A stretch of 7,464 bases of DNA, from contig JAAHIA010000244.1 in the NCBI GenBank assembly GCA_010671975.1, forward strand, positions 1 through 7,464. Direction: 5' to 3'. Below are positions 1-6,360 of this stretch, piece after piece. The translations under genes and the position numbers were made by a program. This stretch comes from Leptolyngbya sp. SIO4C1 (GTDB taxonomy: Bacteria > Cyanobacteriota > Cyanobacteriia > Phormidesmidales > Phormidesmidaceae). The stretch's first letter is position 1; the number at the start of each line of letters is the position of its first letter. The notes beneath the pieces are model-generated. The model made no database searches, was not told the origin of the DNA, and saw nothing but the letters and a program-made list of their open reading frames with translations.

Positions 1-459
1 AAATGTCAAGGTTATAGCCGAAGAGGTGCGCAGCGACTCAATCTCCTGCTGCAGCGTTTGGACCTGAGTACGCTCCGTTTGTTGCTGCGCTGACTGCCGC
101 TGCAGCCGCGTCTCCACCGCCTGAAGCACCTCGCGACGGGTAAAGGGCTTGGTGAGATAGTCATCAGCGCCGAGCGTCATCCCCTGGCGAATATCGCTCT
201 TATCAGCCAGCGCGGTTAAAAAAATCAGCGGCAGCATGGCGGTTTCTGGCTCAAGCCGCAGCGCCCTGAGCACGTCGTAGCCGTCTAGCTCCGGCATCAT
301 GACATCGCACAGAATTAGATCGGGCTGGTGCTCAAGCGCGCCAATCAGCCCGGTGACGCCGTTATCCGCACCAACGATGTCGTAGCCTTCTGCCTCGAGC
401 AAATCCAGCAGGTTAGCGCGAATATCAACTTCATCTTCAATGACTAAAATCTTGGTCAC
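1..459 (-). CDS. Response regulator receiver-domain protein, C-terminus cut by window edge
   Basis: I translated this frame by hand: 153 codons remain open to the left edge. Residues 1-120 form a complete CheY-like receiver domain. They show the acidic pair E8/D9, phospho-acceptor D52 in LILCDVMMPELDG, T82 in IFLTA and K104 in LTKPF. Residues about 110-143 form a Gln/Glu-rich probable coiled coil. The visible end, LRTSSAITLTF, resembles the stretch just before the H-box in cyanobacterial receiver-kinase hybrids, so a HisKA/HATPase module may follow outside the window; this is inference. The GTG start is well placed: GAGG lies 8 nt upstream (468-471), and the upstream frame has no ATG before a stop at 502-504. 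The gene follows the sensor kinase by 61 bp on the same strand, so it is its likely phosphotransfer partner. No DNA-binding domain is visible. Confidence 0.9.
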   Translation of the reverse strand, partial: MTKILVIEDEVDIRANLLDLLEAEGYDIVGADNGVTGLIGALEHQPDLILCDVMMPELDGYDVLRALRLEPETAMLPLIFLTALADKSDIRQGMTLGADDYLTKPFTRREVLQAVETRLQRQSAQQQTERTQVQTLQQEIESLRTSSAITLTF

Positions 460-467
460 TGTCTTAT

Positions 468-471
468 CCTC
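468..471 (-). promoter_or_regulatory. Shine-Dalgarno site deciding the GTG start of the receiver gene
   Basis: The minus strand reads GAGG, then 8 nt, then GTG at 459. This is the only reasonable start, because the frame has no ATG between the upstream in-frame stop and the conserved first strand of the receiver (KILVIEDE). Confidence 0.65.
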
Positions 472-507
472 GAGTAGATCCTTGACTTGAACTTGCCTGT
501 TTTAAAG

Positions 508-521
508 AGCGCGGGCGCGCT
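508..521 (-). other. GC-rich inverted repeat between kinase and receiver genes
   Basis: AGCGCG and CGCGCT are perfect inverted arms separated by 2 bp, which allows a 5-bp stem with a 4-nt loop. The repeat overlaps the last base of the kinase stop codon. On the minus strand it is followed by CTTTAAAAC, a poor U tract. It could be a weak terminator, attenuator or RNA-stabilising hairpin that sets the kinase to receiver ratio. Only the symmetry is seen; the role is a guess. Confidence 0.3.
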
Positions 522-2851
522 TAGCGGGGCAACGCCGACGGCTGAGCCGCCAGCATCTGTTGAGCTGGGAAGCGCACCGTAAACGTTGTGCCAACCCCGA
601 CGGTGCTGTCACAGCTGATACTGCCCTGGTGCAGCTCAACAGATTTTTTGACAATAGCTAACCCCAGCCCGGTCCCAGAAATAGTACCCACATTGCTACC
701 GCGAACAAAGGAGTCGAACAGCGTAGCCTGCGTCTCCGGTGGAATACCAATGCCGCTGTCTTGCACCTTGAGCTCGATCGTGTCAGCAGTTTGCAGCAGC
801 GTAATCTGAATATCGCCACCGCTGGGAGAATAGTTGATGGCGTTGGCAAGCAGGTTAGTCAAAATATGTCGCATCAGCTTGCGATCGCACAGCAGCGGCT
901 GAGCTGGCAGCTGCGATCGTAGCTGCAGGTCGTGCATTTGAGTGGTGACCTGCAGCTCTTCTACAATTTCTTGACAGAACTGAGTCAGCTCTAGAGACTG
1001 CGGATTAAACTCGGTCTTACCCGCCTCCGCCTGATTGATCAGCAGCACATCGTTCAGCAGCTCTGTCATATGCTGCGTAGCAGTCTGAATCTTGCGCAGA
1101 TACTTCAGCTGTTTTTCTTTCTCTTCCGGGCCGCTGTAATGCTCTATCAGCTCGGCCGACGACAAAATCGTTGTCAGCGGCGTGCGAAATTCATGAGACG
1201 TCATCGAGACAAAGCGCGTTTTCATCTCATTCAGTTCGCGCTCTCGCTCTAGAGCGCGGCGGATTTCTGCCTCGCTGCGCTTGCGTTCGGTAATGTCGCG
1301 CACAATCACCATCACCTCTGCTTCTGCACTGGTGGCGACTCGAGCTTCGTACTGGTTGACGCTAAGCTGAAATTCCAACAGCTGTGTTTCACCCGTCGCT
1401 AGCGCCTGATCGATGCAGGTCTGCAGCTCCGCTGCCGCTGACTGAGGCAGCACGTCGGCAAGATGGCGGTGTAGGCACTGCTCTGGGTCAAAGGGTAGAG
1501 AATACTGCTTGGGTTTTTTGAAATTGACAAAAATGCCCTCCTGGCTGATCCGAAACATCGGATCGGGAATGGCGTTGAGCAGGGCTCGATTGGTGGCGTA
1601 GCTCGCTAGCAGCGCATTCTCTTCCTGCTTCAGCCGCTCGGTGACTTCAATAAACTGAATCGTGCGCGTCTTGACCTGATTTTCTAGCTTGTCGTGCAGC
1701 GCCTTCAAATCGGCCTCAGCCCGTTTATAGTCGCTGATATCGCGACCTTCAAACAGCAGCAGTACCACCTGTTCAGCCTCATCAAGCGTCGGCTTGAGCG
1801 AAAAATCTAGGGTCGTGAGCTGACCGTCACGGTCGAGGACGTCAGTTTCATAGCGCACAAACTTGCCCTCGGCGGCGGCCGCGATCGCGTCTTTGAGCTG
1901 AGCCTGCGCCGCAGCAGACGCTTGCCAAGCCGGCGTTTGCCAAAGCTGCAGACCCAGCGCATCCGCTCTTTGCAGACCGGCAAATTCCAGGGCAGTCTGA
2001 TTCATCTCCAGCACGTACCCCTGCGGATTGAGCAGCCCAGACACCTGGAAAGTCTGATTAAAGATTGCGCGAAATCGCCGCTCATTCTCCCTAAGCGCTG
2101 CCTCTGCCTGCTTGCGCTCGGTGATCTCCACTAGGTAGCTGCGAATCAAATCGCTCTGAGGAATATAGTTGAGCGACTGCTCAAAGATGCGATTATAGAC
2201 GCTCACCTCGCGCTGGACGTATGATTTCTTTTCCTGTTTGACAATATCAATCACGCCCTCTAGCAGCGGATGCTGTAGCTTCTGCTGCTGAATTTCTGGA
2301 AACTGGCTGACAGCGGCCGGATTGAGATAGGTCAGTTCCCCGCTGAGCGAGAGTTCAATAATCGGATGTGAAAACAGCTCTGGAAAGGATGCCAAGCGCA
2401 CCAGAGCCGCGTCGTGCAGCTTTTCTAACTCAAGCTCCGTCACGGCTGGCGGCACAATCAGCGTTTCCATTAGGTCATCGCTTTCTTCTTTACTGCTAGA
2501 AAACAGCTTGTCTAGATCAGCGCCGTCTTCAACCGTGTAGTAGCGGGCGCAAACATGGGCCCCAAAGGTAATCGTGTCCCCCGAGCGCAAATCGTGCGAG
2601 CTGCAGCGCCGTCCGTTAACGTAGAGCCCGTTGGTACTAGGCTTGCCCTGCAGGTTGCCATCGATGATGCGAAACAAAAAGGTTTGCTCTCCAGGACGCG
2701 TCACTCGCAGCAAAATGGCATGTTGACGAGAGACTTCTTGAGAATGCAGAACGATTGAGTTGCTTGCATCTCGGCCAATAGAGCTAGTTTCAGCCGTCAG
2801 CGCGATCAGGCGCTGCTCCTGATCGTCTTTAATGAGTAGAAGATGCTGCAT
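521..2851 (-). CDS. FHA-PAS sensor histidine kinase
   Basis: This is a 776-residue soluble sensor kinase with no clear membrane segment. The N-terminus (about 20-100) is a FHA domain with the phosphothreonine-binding signature: SIGRD at 24-28, SRQH at 41-44, STNG at 72-75 and GDTITFG at 91-97. Three PAS-like segments follow: about 155-245 (divergent), 255-378 and 418-523. Each ends in or near an S-box tail (VEITERKQAE, GRDISDYKRAE, VRDITERKRSE), and a coiled coil lies at about 378-412. The HisKA domain carries phospho-acceptor H553 in SHEFRTPL. The HATPase has an N-box around N666-N670, a G1 box DSGIGIP (698-704) and a G2 box GTGLGLAI (726-733), so it should be active. There is no attached receiver; the downstream gene supplies one. 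FHA binding to phosphorylated Thr is known for the family; a link to Ser/Thr kinases here is inference. The ATG at 2851 has no clear Shine-Dalgarno site, but it sits right before the first FHA strand. Confidence 0.95.
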   Translation of the reverse strand: MQHLLLIKDDQEQRLIALTAETSSIGRDASNSIVLHSQEVSRQHAILLRVTRPGEQTFLFRIIDGNLQGKPSTNGLYVNGRRCSSHDLRSGDTITFGAHVCARYYTVEDGADLDKLFSSSKEESDDLMETLIVPPAVTELELEKLHDAALVRLASFPELFSHPIIELSLSGELTYLNPAAVSQFPEIQQQKLQHPLLEGVIDIVKQEKKSYVQREVSVYNRIFEQSLNYIPQSDLIRSYLVEITERKQAEAALRENERRFRAIFNQTFQVSGLLNPQGYVLEMNQTALEFAGLQRADALGLQLWQTPAWQASAAAQAQLKDAIAAAAEGKFVRYETDVLDRDGQLTTLDFSLKPTLDEAEQVVLLLFEGRDISDYKRAEADLKALHDKLENQVKTRTIQFIEVTERLKQEENALLASYATNRALLNAIPDPMFRISQEGIFVNFKKPKQYSLPFDPEQCLHRHLADVLPQSAAAELQTCIDQALATGETQLLEFQLSVNQYEARVATSAEAEVMVIVRDITERKRSEAEIRRALERERELNEMKTRFVSMTSHEFRTPLTTILSSAELIEHYSGPEEKEKQLKYLRKIQTATQHMTELLNDVLLINQAEAGKTEFNPQSLELTQFCQEIVEELQVTTQMHDLQLRSQLPAQPLLCDRKLMRHILTNLLANAINYSPSGGDIQITLLQTADTIELKVQDSGIGIPPETQATLFDSFVRGSNVGTISGTGLGLAIVKKSVELHQGSISCDSTVGVGTTFTVRFPAQQMLAAQPSALPR

Positions 2852-3032
2852 ACGAAAAATTCAGACTACCGAGTCGAAGCTACGACAATAGGCTTAGGTT
2901 GCGTCTACTAGGTTTCCCGAGTTTATTGAGTAATCAAATCGGCGAAATTTCGGAACCGGCCAACTGCTGCACTCTCGGACTTGGAGATTCACTTGCCGCC
3001 TAAAATGGAATTAACCGTATGAGGCCATCGCC
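2852..3032. promoter_or_regulatory. Divergent intergenic region between kinase and glutaredoxin genes
   Basis: These 181 bp separate the 5' ends of two divergent genes, so promoters for both must lie here or overlap the coding starts. For the plus strand, TAAAAT at 3001-3006 is a plausible -10 element that would put transcription start near 3013, but no good -35 lies at normal spacing. For the minus strand I found AT-rich stretches around 2915-2940 but no convincing -35/-10 pair. No coding potential or RNA gene was recognised. Confidence 0.5.
3021..3024 (+). promoter_or_regulatory. Shine-Dalgarno site of the glutaredoxin gene
   Basis: GAGG lies 8 nt before the ATG at 3033. This supports that start over the out-of-frame ATG at 3019. 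Confidence 0.6.
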
Positions 3033-3341
3033 ATGTCCCTGTTCACCCAGCTTTTTAACCGTTCGCCAAAGGCAGCGAAGGTGGAAATCTATACCTGGCA
3101 GCTTTGCCCCTACTGCATTCGCGCTAAGCTGCTGCTGTGGTGGAAAGGGGCATCGTTTACTGAATATAAGATTGACGGCGATGCGGCGGCGCGATCGCAG
3201 ATGGCGGCGCGAGCCAACGGGCGCCGGTCGGTGCCCCAGATCTTTATTGACGATCGTCATATCGGCGGATGCGACGATCTCTATGCGCTCGATCGCGCCA
3301 ATCAGCTAGAGCCGCTGCTCGGCCGCTCGGCCCAGGCTTAG
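3033..3341 (+). CDS. grxC: Glutaredoxin, dithiol CPYC type (GrxC-like)
   Basis: This is a 102-residue cytoplasmic thiol-disulfide oxidoreductase of the thioredoxin fold. It would reduce disulfides and mixed glutathione disulfides using glutathione. The active site is CPYC (C25-C28) after the first strand, VEIYTWQLCPYC. The cis-proline loop SVPQIF has P68, and the glutathione-binding GGCDD motif lies at 78-82. The order beta-CPYC-helix, SVPQIFI, GGCDDLYAL is that of class I glutaredoxins. The usual glutaredoxin is about 85 residues; the extra length is a short polar N-terminal lead of about 15 residues. The gene is divergent from the sensor kinase and 85 bp upstream of the L,D-transpeptidase, and it looks like its own transcription unit. 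The gene symbol follows the family and is not proof of orthology. Confidence 0.95.
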   Translation: MSLFTQLFNRSPKAAKVEIYTWQLCPYCIRAKLLLWWKGASFTEYKIDGDAAARSQMAARANGRRSVPQIFIDDRHIGGCDDLYALDRANQLEPLLGRSAQA

Positions 3342-3368
3342 CGACTGCAAGCGGATGCGTGACAGCCG

Positions 3369-3393
3369 GCCGACCGGTCGGCAGCTGACCGGT
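3369..3393. promoter_or_regulatory. 14-bp perfect palindrome with repeated GACCGGT, candidate operator
   Basis: GCCGACCGGTCGGC at 3369-3382 is perfectly self-complementary. Its GACCGGT (3372-3378) recurs at 3387-3393, 15 bp apart. Both lie in the 85-bp gap between the glutaredoxin and L,D-transpeptidase genes. No T tract follows, which argues against an intrinsic terminator. A site for a dimeric regulator of the transpeptidase gene is possible. The symmetry is directly visible; the function is inferred. Confidence 0.35.
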
Positions 3394-3411
3394 TACCGCC
3401 AGTTTCTAGCG

Positions 3412-3417
3412 TAGAAT
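3412..3417 (+). promoter_or_regulatory. Possible -10 element of the L,D-transpeptidase gene
   Basis: TAGAAT matches TANNNT and lies 10 bp before the ATG at 3427. Transcription would start near 3424. That would make the 3427 ATG almost leaderless and would favour translation from the ATG at 3442. No -35 at standard spacing was found, so this is tentative. Confidence 0.22.
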
Positions 3418-3426
3418 GAAGCGAAG

Positions 3427-4110
3427 ATGGGCCGTCAGACCATGCTCAAACCCCTTAGCAACACCTTTCTCCTGATGGGCTGCAGCACTGCCCTGTACAG
3501 CATGGCGGCTCCGGCTGGGGCTCAGGCTGTTGATTACTATCCGCAGCTCAGCTTCTCTGCCACCAAGCCAGTGGCGAAAGCCCCTTTATCTGCTCCCGGT
3601 TCCCTATCGGATCGCCTATCGGAGCTCAATAGCCCTAACGCGCTGCTGCCAGCACCTGACCCGCCGCTGCCCCGACTAGCTGAGCCAGCTCCAGCCACTC
3701 AGTCCGTGGCTGAGCCCGTCACGCAGCCGGTCTACCTGGTGCTGAGGCTAGATCAAAGGCAGGTTCACGTCTATCGCAGTGGCAGAATCGAAGCCAGCTA
3801 CCCAGTGGCGGTCGGCAAGACCGGCTGGGAAACGCCGACCGGCAGCTTTGAAGTCTTTCACCGCCTGGTCGATCCGGGCTGGACCCATCCGATGACTGGA
3901 GAAGTCGTACCGCCCGGCCCAGAAAACCCGCTAGGCGAACGCTGGATTGCCTTTTGGACAGACGGCGTCAACCAGATTGGCTTTCACGGTACGCCCAATC
4001 GCGAGTCGGTGGGGCAAGCTGCCTCACACGGCTGCGTTCGCATGTACAACGAAGATATTCGAGAGCTCTACGAGCTGATTGAAGTCGGTACGCGGGTCAT
4101 GGTGCTGTAG
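3427..4110 (+). CDS. Exported L,D-transpeptidase (YkuD domain)
   Basis: This is a 227-residue periplasmic or wall-acting transpeptidase. Enzymes of this family join or edit peptidoglycan peptides through a catalytic cysteine. Residues about 1-34 form an export signal with the hydrophobic stretch NTFLLMG and an AQA-type cleavage site near 32-34. A cysteine at C19 (LLMGCS) gives a partial lipobox, so a lipoprotein cannot be excluded. A Pro/Ala-rich linker spans about 75-100. The YkuD domain (about 102-227) has H187 in GFHGTP and the catalytic motif SHGCVRM (200-206) with C203. The conserved PVAVGKTGWETPTG stretch is also present. No LysM or PG-binding domain is seen. The start is uncertain: the ATG at 3427 has only weak purine-rich sequence upstream, and the ATG at 3442 (MLKPLSN) would give an equally good signal peptide. 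Confidence 0.93.
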   Translation: MGRQTMLKPLSNTFLLMGCSTALYSMAAPAGAQAVDYYPQLSFSATKPVAKAPLSAPGSLSDRLSELNSPNALLPAPDPPLPRLAEPAPATQSVAEPVTQPVYLVLRLDQRQVHVYRSGRIEASYPVAVGKTGWETPTGSFEVFHRLVDPGWTHPMTGEVVPPGPENPLGERWIAFWTDGVNQIGFHGTPNRESVGQAASHGCVRMYNEDIRELYELIEVGTRVMVL

Positions 4111-4114
4111 CGCC

Positions 4115-4138
4115 AGCCAGATAATCTATCTGCCGGCT
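4115..4138 (+). terminator. Weak hairpin just after the L,D-transpeptidase gene
   Basis: CAGATA and TATCTG pair around the 3-nt loop ATC, and AGC/GCT can extend the stem across a 3-nt bulge. It starts 4 bp after the transpeptidase stop. The following bases (GATTTGCTG) hold only a short T run, so it is a poor intrinsic terminator. It may still partly separate this gene from the downstream cluster. Confidence 0.3.
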
Positions 4139-4220
4139 GATTTGCTGATGCCCCCGATCGAGTAAGTTTGGCATGAATCAGGGATGTCAGGAAATCGTCA
4201 AATAATTTGAATTTATAAAT

Positions 4221-4748
4221 ATGAAACTCAGACTCGCCCGCCCGCTGAGGCGCTTGGCAGAGGGATTTCTGCTGGCCGTCGTGGCGATGGCGCTGATTGC
4301 GGGCTGCCGCGCTCAGGCAACCTCCGTCGTTGGCTGGGTAGAAACAGTGCGCCTGCCGGGCATTGACGCTGCGATCGCGGCCAAAATGGACACCGGCGCT
4401 ACCACAGCTTCGATTAACGCCGATATCCTGCAGCAGCCTGACAGCGAAACAGAGTCAGGCGGCATGATTCGGTTCAAATTCAAAGACGATGACGGTCATG
4501 AGGCCATTTACGAACGGCCAATCGTTCGCTGGGTAAAGATCAAAGACGGCGATGGCGGCTTCTTCCGGCGGCCGGTGGTGCAAATGCGATTCTGCGTAGC
4601 CGGCCAGTGGCTTGAAGCAGAAGTCAACCTAGCCGATCGCGAGCAGTTTAACTACGCCATTTTAGTTGGGCGTAACATGCTCAAGCAGGGCGGCCTGACA
4701 GTGAGCTCTGCAGAAACCTACCTAACCGCGCCCCGCTGTTCCCATTAA
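4221..4748 (+). CDS. Lipoprotein retropepsin-like aspartic protease (ATP-dependent zinc protease family, RimB-like)
   Basis: This 175-residue protein belongs to the family usually labelled putative ATP-dependent zinc protease (Pfam PF05618 from memory). The label is misleading, because the fold and motif are those of retropepsin aspartic proteases. The N-terminus has a basic lead, a hydrophobic core and the lipobox LIAGC with C29, so the mature protein should be lipid-anchored outside the cytoplasm. The protease domain (about 36-170) has the catalytic motif KMDTGATTASI with D57-T58-G59. The family block LADREQFNYAILVGRNML lies at 137-154. With one DTG per chain, activity would need a dimer. 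It is the first gene of the cluster; the next gene starts 7 bp after its stop. No Shine-Dalgarno site precedes the ATG, which sits in an AT-rich stretch (TTTATAAAT), but the signal peptide fixes the start. The substrate is unknown; a conjugate made by the downstream ligase is an inference. Confidence 0.9.
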   Translation: MKLRLARPLRRLAEGFLLAVVAMALIAGCRAQATSVVGWVETVRLPGIDAAIAAKMDTGATTASINADILQQPDSETESGGMIRFKFKDDDGHEAIYERPIVRWVKIKDGDGGFFRRPVVQMRFCVAGQWLEAEVNLADREQFNYAILVGRNMLKQGGLTVSSAETYLTAPRCSH

Positions 4749-4755
4749 AATCTCT

Positions 4756-6357
4756 ATGAATCGGACCCGTCGAACCCTTTTTTGGGCCCTGCTGCTAGCG
4801 GCAGCCAGCCTGGCTATCTTTTTTCACAAGCTGTTTACCCTCGATCTGCCACTCTTACCCAATCAAACGCAGAATCGCTGGTATTTAGAAACGCAAATTT
4901 CTTTAGAAAAAACGGTAGAAAATCCTGATTTTGAGCTGTATTTGCCTCAAAATTCACAGCGCTATCGGCTGGTGAGCGAAACGCTGGAGAATCCGGGCTT
5001 TACCCATCAGATCGAGGCGTCAGCCCCTAATCGCCTTGCGACCTATACAGCGCAGTCAGACAGCAGCCCGCCGACGCTCTTTTATCGCGCCGTGGTAGAA
5101 GCTGCGCCCATCGCCGCCGAGCGACCCGCCAGCGTTGCCTCGACTATTGGCAATCAGCTGGTGGATGAGCAGCTCGATCAGGTGATTTTCAATAACGCCC
5201 GTCGAGCTGACGATCTCCAAGAAAATCCGCCCGAAGCAGCCATCAAGGCAATCCTACAGACGGCTCAGGCTGACTCTAACAGCCGTCTCAGCTTCGCTGA
5301 GGCGATCTATCAGCGGGTGGTCGAATCGACCGATCAGCGGGTGCAGCTACTGCAAGAGACCCTAGGGTTTGAGCAGTCCGCCGCTGCGATGGCAGCGTTC
5401 TTGCTAGAGCGGGCTGAGATTCCCGCGCGGGTTGGCAACGGCATCTTGATGACGACAGAAGAAGCCTATTCAACCAGCTTCATTCACTGGCTAGAAGTGC
5501 ACTCAGGCGGCCAGTGGCTAGCCTACGATGCGGTCACTCAGGAATTTGGTCCGCAAGATCGATATTTACTCTGGTGGTATGGCAATCAGCCGGTCATCAA
5601 GTCGCCGATAGCCTCTCAGGCAGCTGTGACAGTCGTGGTTCGGCCCAATACCGATGCCGGGCTGACAACCCAGCTCTGGCAGGCAGACGATCGCCTCAGC
5701 CCCTGGGTACGCTATTCGCTGGTGGGGCTGCCGCTGGTGTCGCAGCATGTCTTTCAAGTGCTGGTGCTGGTGCCCATCGGGGCGCTGGTGGTGGCAGTGA
5801 TTCACCAAATGGTGGGCCTGCGCACCCTCGGCACCTTCACACCCATCTTAATTGCCCTGTCTTTTCGAGAGACCGGACTGCTAACCGGGGTAGGGCTATT
5901 TTTGCTGGTGATTGCTATGGGCTTGCTGATTCGAGCTTTTCTGCATCGGCTGCAGCTGATGGTGGTGCCTCGCCTCGGCGCTATCTTGACTGCCACGGTG
6001 CTGATTATGGCCGGCTTAGCGATTTTGTTTGAGTCGCTAAACCTAGAGCTTGGGCTGTCAATTTCGCTGTTTCCGATTGTGATTTTGGCAATGGCAATTG
6101 AGCGCTCTGCCGTCATGTGGGAAGAAGAAGGGGCAAAAGAAACTGCGATCGCCAGCGGGGGCACCCTACTAGTCGCGATCGCAGGGTTTTTGATCGTGGG
6201 CAATCGCTATGTTCAGCATCTCGCGTTTGTCTTTCCAGAGCTGCTGCTGCCAGTCTTTGCCCTCAATTTGCTAGTCGGCCGCTACAACGGCTATCGCCTG
6301 AGTGAATATTTTCGATTCCAATCGCTGCGTCGTCAGCTAGAGGCTGCTAAAGGTTAA
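4756..6357 (+). CDS. Membrane protein: inactive transglutaminase domain plus seven TM helices
   Basis: This 533-residue inner-membrane protein matches the family of inactive transglutaminases fused to seven transmembrane helices. One N-terminal membrane segment lies at about 8-24. A large extracytoplasmic region (about 30-325) includes a transglutaminase-like fold at about 178-262. Its triad is degraded: the Cys position reads S208 (EQSAAAMAAFLL), the His of the usual HAW motif is replaced by I243 (FIHWLEV, with H244 shifted by one), and D258 (AYDAVT) remains. Seven hydrophobic segments follow at about 331-350, 357-369, 373-395, 406-425, 432-449, 466-482 and 487-507, with the conserved stretches GTFTPILIALSF and AIERSAVMWEEEGAKE. 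The likely role is peptide binding linked to transport or signalling; this is inference. The start lacks a Shine-Dalgarno site and lies 7 bp after the protease stop, suggesting translational coupling. The ligase gene begins 3 bp after its stop. Confidence 0.92.
   Translation: MNRTRRTLFWALLLAAASLAIFFHKLFTLDLPLLPNQTQNRWYLETQISLEKTVENPDFELYLPQNSQRYRLVSETLENPGFTHQIEASAPNRLATYTAQSDSSPPTLFYRAVVEAAPIAAERPASVASTIGNQLVDEQLDQVIFNNARRADDLQENPPEAAIKAILQTAQADSNSRLSFAEAIYQRVVESTDQRVQLLQETLGFEQSAAAMAAFLLERAEIPARVGNGILMTTEEAYSTSFIHWLEVHSGGQWLAYDAVTQEFGPQDRYLLWWYGNQPVIKSPIASQAAVTVVVRPNTDAGLTTQLWQADDRLSPWVRYSLVGLPLVSQHVFQVLVLVPIGALVVAVIHQMVGLRTLGTFTPILIALSFRETGLLTGVGLFLLVIAMGLLIRAFLHRLQLMVVPRLGAILTATVLIMAGLAILFESLNLELGLSISLFPIVILAMAIERSAVMWEEEGAKETAIASGGTLLVAIAGFLIVGNRYVQHLAFVFPELLLPVFALNLLVGRYNGYRLSEYFRFQSLRRQLEAAKG
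6349..6353 (+). promoter_or_regulatory. Shine-Dalgarno site of the ATP-grasp ligase gene inside the upstream coding end
   Basis: AAAGG lies 7 nt before the ATG at 6361 and inside the last codons of the transmembrane protein. It supports the ATG at 6361 and coupled translation. Confidence 0.5.
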
Positions 6358-6360
6358 ACC

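Larger units (their letters stand above)
881..6182. repeat. Dispersed HIP1 octamers (GCGATCGC), six copies
   Basis: Copies start at 881 and 1881 (sensor kinase), 3191 (glutaredoxin), 4371 (aspartic protease), 6145 and 6175 (transmembrane protein, 30 bp apart). All are inside coding sequence. HIP1 is overrepresented in many cyanobacterial genomes, so this is the best direct taxonomic sign. I found none in the ligase gene or the 3' tail, though the distance is too short to mean much. Confidence 0.85.

Noticed and set aside
481..495. Short CTTGA/ACTTG repetition between kinase and receiver genes
   Set aside because: It has three near-copies of five bases only; too short to support a function.
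2926..2937. TTGA-N4-TCAA interrupted palindrome in the divergent intergenic region
   Set aside because: The arms are only 4 bp in an AT-rich stretch, which is expected by chance.
3000..3260. 86-codon minus-strand frame opposite the glutaredoxin
   Set aside because: It has no domain pattern and lies antisense to a confident gene.
3019..3309. 96-codon plus-strand frame overlapping the glutaredoxin
   Set aside because: It is out of frame with the glutaredoxin, which has CPYC and cis-Pro motifs and the better ribosome site.
5514..6032. 172-codon open frame on the plus strand inside the transmembrane protein gene
   Set aside because: It overlaps a well-supported gene in another frame, and its product is Arg/Gly/Ala-rich with no recognisable domain, as expected of an out-of-frame shadow.
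5802..6203. 133-codon antisense open frame opposite the 7TM region
   Set aside because: Its Ile/Lys/Ser/Pro-rich product is the usual antisense reading of hydrophobic helix codons; it has no ribosome site or family pattern.
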